Part shown: in pieces, positions 61,376 to 64,000 of the stretch
Layout: each line of letters starts with the position of its first letter
How positions within the stretch are numbered: position 1 is the first letter of the stretch
Assembly (NCBI GenBank): GCA_034638255.1
Contig: JAWPGT010000095.1
Span: 1-64,000 of the forward strand
DNA: 64,000 nucleotides
Reading direction: 5' to 3'
Source of the DNA: Coprinus comatus
Taxonomy: Eukaryota > Basidiomycota > Agaricomycetes > Agaricales > Agaricaceae
The notes under the pieces: model-generated
Seen by the model: the letters and a program-made list of their open reading frames with translations, nothing else
Told to the model about the DNA's origin: nothing
Database searches by the model: none
Program-made: the position numbers and the translations under genes

Positions 61376-62700
61376 ATGACTATTCCTGAGAAAAAAGCAA
61401 GGAAATGTCAACGGGGCAGGGAAAGAAAAAAGACCACTCCAAAACCTACCTCCTTAGAACAGCTTTCTATATCAATCCATCGAAGAACTCTATATCAAAC
61501 AACTATAGGTTGGTTTTTCTATTCTTTTTTTCTAACTAATATATAACTAATAATACTATAGTACCTTATATGATCCTATTACAGGAAGTACTCGAAGATT
61601 GGTTCTACTGGATGAACTTCAAAGAAGAAATTCTGCAAGGGCTATTGTAGCTGCCTTAAAAAACCAAAGTATGTTTTAAATTTCATTAATTTACTTTATT
61701 AATGTAAGATACTAGTAACTCTTGATATTGATATCCAAATGCTCACCAAACCTTCAAAAATCACTACTCTTTTCAATAATATGAACTTGGGATATATTGA
61801 TACTCCTGCAGTTATTACCGATACCAATGGTTATCTTCTAATCCTTTATCTACCTCAAGTTCTTGTAAAGGAATATCAGGTGAGTATTTGTCATTTATAT
61901 TTTTTCTATTCCTCATGTTTTTTAGGATCAGCTGGTTAATGCTGCTAAACTGGTAGAGCCTTTATTTGAAATAAAAGATAATGGTTCTTGGAGAATGGAA
62001 TCTACAAATTTTGTTTCTAAAGTTAATCAAACAATTGAGCCTGGTATCTTAACACTTTGTCCTGGATGGTATGAGATTGGAAAAGTGGTATGTTTCTTTT
62101 TTACTCTTATAATATTTTGATTAATGATGTACTTTAGTATTCTAAAGAAGCAATCATAAAACCTTCTACGTCAATTTTGAAGAACTCAGCTCTAATTTCT
62201 ACCTGGTTACAAGAAACACAAAGTGTTTTTGGAGTTTTGGATGATATCTTGGCCTATATTCATCCTACTCAATACAATTCTGGAATGGGATATATCAAAA
62301 GATTGGAGAATCCTAAACCTTCAGAACAAGATGAACAGGATGGGATTAATATTTCTCCATTGACTAAGGAATGGGGAAATAAGTGGAAGTCTTCTTTTTC
62401 TGCTATTTCTATCATTTCTAATCGCATATCTCCCCCTCATTTTGACTTTAATGGTAACTATGCTTGGTTTGATGAAAAGTAGTTTCTGTTGGAAGTTATG
62501 AACAAGCTGAAATTACATTTCCTGAATTAGGTGCTACCTTTTCTTATCCTCCAGGTACTGTTATTCAGTTTTGTGGAAATCTTTTGAAACATTCTGTTGG
62601 TGATTGGGACAAAGGTGATAGGATTTGTTATGTATTTTTCATAAAGAAGGTTCTCTTTGATAAGATGAATATTTCTTTTCCTAATTGGGCTTGTGTTTGA
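61376..62700 (+). pseudogene. TET/JBP-family 2-oxoglutarate dioxygenase, one-base frameshift
   Basis: Exons read MTIPEKKARKCQRGRERKKT (basic start), LVLLDELQRRNSARAIVAAL, GYIDTPAVITDTNGYLLILY, LVEPLFEIKDNGSWRMESTN and GILTLCPGWYEIGKV. The catalytic double-stranded beta-helix follows: SPPHFDFNGNYAWFD (HxD iron ligands, 62438-62446), SVGSYEQAEITFPELGATFS, then GTVIQFCGNLLKHSVGDWDK with GDRICYVFFIK. These hold the second iron histidine (62590) and the 2-oxoglutarate-binding Arg. Proteins with this ending are the fungal TET/JBP enzymes, which oxidise 5-methylcytosine and travel with DNA transposons. At 62475-62478 a run of four A's, where the frame requires five, gives a TAG at 62480-62482. After it the homology continues in the next frame to TGA 62698-62700. 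Otherwise intact, so it may be a recent lesion or an assembly error. Confidence 0.7.
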
Positions 62701-62735
62701 TTAGGTATTTTGTTTGTACTTCATAACAATTCCCT

Positions 62736-62743
62736 TATATAAA
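62736..62743 (+). promoter_or_regulatory. TATA box of the right-edge gene
   Basis: TATATAAA 76-83 bp upstream of the ATG at 62819, and only 35 bp after the stop of the dioxygenase gene. The two genes lie head to tail. Confidence 0.5.
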
Positions 62744-62818
62744 CCAACTTGCCACGTCACCATTCTTCTTTCTTTCTCATTCCTACTATTGTTTTTCGAA
62801 ACTTCAATTCTCTCAACT

Positions 62819-64000
62819 ATGGATTCTTCTAATACTTCACCTTATTCCTTGGAGAAAGAACTCAGTAGTCAACTCACCAAACATCTTGCTACTCTTAACA
62901 AGATAAAGAGTAAGACTAAAGGACAACCTGATCTTGGTATGTTTATGTTATTTTATTTTATTTTCTGTTTATTTAAATCAGTCTCTAGCTGCTATTAAAG
63001 TTCTCAAGAATGAAATTATTCAAATAAAAGGAAAGCTAAAGACTATATGTTGTAAAATTACCAAAAGTAAGAAGCAACCAGATACTGGAGTATCTAGAGG
63101 AAATAGTATGTTATTTTTACATATATTCGTTATTCATCTTATATACTTTGGTTATAGAACTAGAGGTAGAATTTCCTCAACCTCTTCCAATTATTTCTCA
63201 ATCTACTTCAACTATTTCCCTGCATTCTCATAACAAAAAAAACAAAACTACAATAATTACATCTGAATCTACTTCCTCAGCTATTGCTCAATCTGGTTCT
63301 ACGCTTTCTCAATCTTCCTCAACTGGTCTTGAATCTGCTTCTGCTCTTTCTCAGCCTTCTTCTGCTCTTGCTCAATCTATGTCAACTATTCTCCATTGTT
63401 CTCCTAAGAAGAATAGAGCTGAAGTAGTTATAACTACATCACCTATGAAATCTCAACATTCTCCTAACAAACAACTGTCTTCCCCTCTTACTTCTCTATT
63501 ATCATCATCATTATCTTCAAATAATGGTATCTTCTATTTCTACATTCTTTATCACAACAATTAACCTATAATCATAGAAGATTCTGGATTAGATCAGGTC
63601 ACCTCTGATAATATCACAAATCAAGGTATTGTATTTTATTTTGTAATCATTTCATAAAAACAGCTTTAATAACCTATTAATATTAAGATACTAGTGATGT
63701 TGTACCAACTTCTAGTAATCAAGAGCTTCTCTCTGGTAGCATAGATAAAGAGAGCTATGGTAAGTCATTTATTTATTGTTTAAAAATTATATCTCATCCT
63801 AGTTTAGTTCTTTCCAAAAAGCAATCTCTAGATATTGATGATAGCTCAAGTGATGATGAAGATACACAATTACCTGGTTTGTTATTCATTCCATCATTCT
63901 ATTATTGTATCATTGACAAATATCTATAGAGCTCCAACCAACTAATATTCGTTCTGATAGGGTTGTTAAGAAACAAAAGGTTATTCAGGTAGAAGGTGGT
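62819..64000 (+). CDS. Ser-rich protein, N-terminal part, cut by window edge
   Basis: Function not recognised. Exons from ATG 62819 read MDSSNTSPYSLEKELSSQL, a basic helical segment (AAIKVLKNEIIQIKGKLKTI, about 62990-63110), then a long Ser-rich exon to about 63525. That exon has repeated SQ motifs (IAQSGSTLSQSSSTGLESAS) and a basic patch (SPKKNRAEVV). After several short introns come an acidic segment (DIDDSSSDDEDTQLP) and a basic one (SDRVVKKQKVIQV) at the edge. Introns are short with GTATGT, GTAAGT and TAG signals. Such disordered N-termini precede catalytic domains in several large transposon-linked proteins, but nothing visible here names the domain. It is partial at the right end. Confidence 0.5.

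Overview
The window is the end of a basidiomycete chromosome. It opens with 104 bp of C-rich telomere repeat (TTAGGGGG read outward), the repeat type of Cryptococcus, Kwoniella and other Tremellales. The genes agree with this: short introns in nearly every gene, CFEM proteins, basidiomycete-only families (DUF6593, DUF6534, Plavaka transposons) and a Usv1-type zinc finger regulator. I place it in Tremellales, most likely Kwoniella or Cryptococcus; the genus is inference.

The first 46 kb is a gene-bearing subtelomere with long gene-poor gaps. In order: a spliced gene fragment that runs open into the telomere; a 71-bp tandem repeat; a cysteine-cluster protein; two tandem GPI-anchored CFEM proteins; a GH3 beta-glucosidase divergent from them; a Thr-rich single-pass membrane protein; two DUF6593 paralogs flanking a DUF6534 membrane protein; two tandem secreted 5'-nucleotidases (the first frameshifted); an F-box protein; a broken APH-like kinase; a C2H2 transcription factor divergent from an SRPK kinase; a decayed tyrosinase; a 690-residue Ser/Pro-rich protein; and the C-terminal half of an MFS transporter. 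Many products are extracellular or at the cell surface (CFEM, glucosidase, nucleotidase, tyrosinase), as is common in fungal subtelomeres.

From about 46.4 kb to the end the sequence is an AT-rich mobile-element island. A degraded Plavaka-type CACTA transposon holds two solo LTRs with perfect target duplications. A plasma-membrane H+-ATPase pseudogene holds another solo LTR. Three copies of a 365-bp LTR (TGTAAGGG...CCCTTACA) mark breakpoints, and two of them in inverted orientation flank an inverted segment of about 3.4 kb that splits both the ATPase and an MFS gene. Further right are a Ty3/Gypsy integrase-chromodomain remnant with its 3' LTR, a TET/JBP-type 2-oxoglutarate dioxygenase gene of the kind associated with fungal DNA transposons, and the N-terminal part of a Ser-rich protein cut by the window edge.

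All exon boundaries are my own reading of splice signals and reading frame. Family names are from recognised motifs, with no database search.
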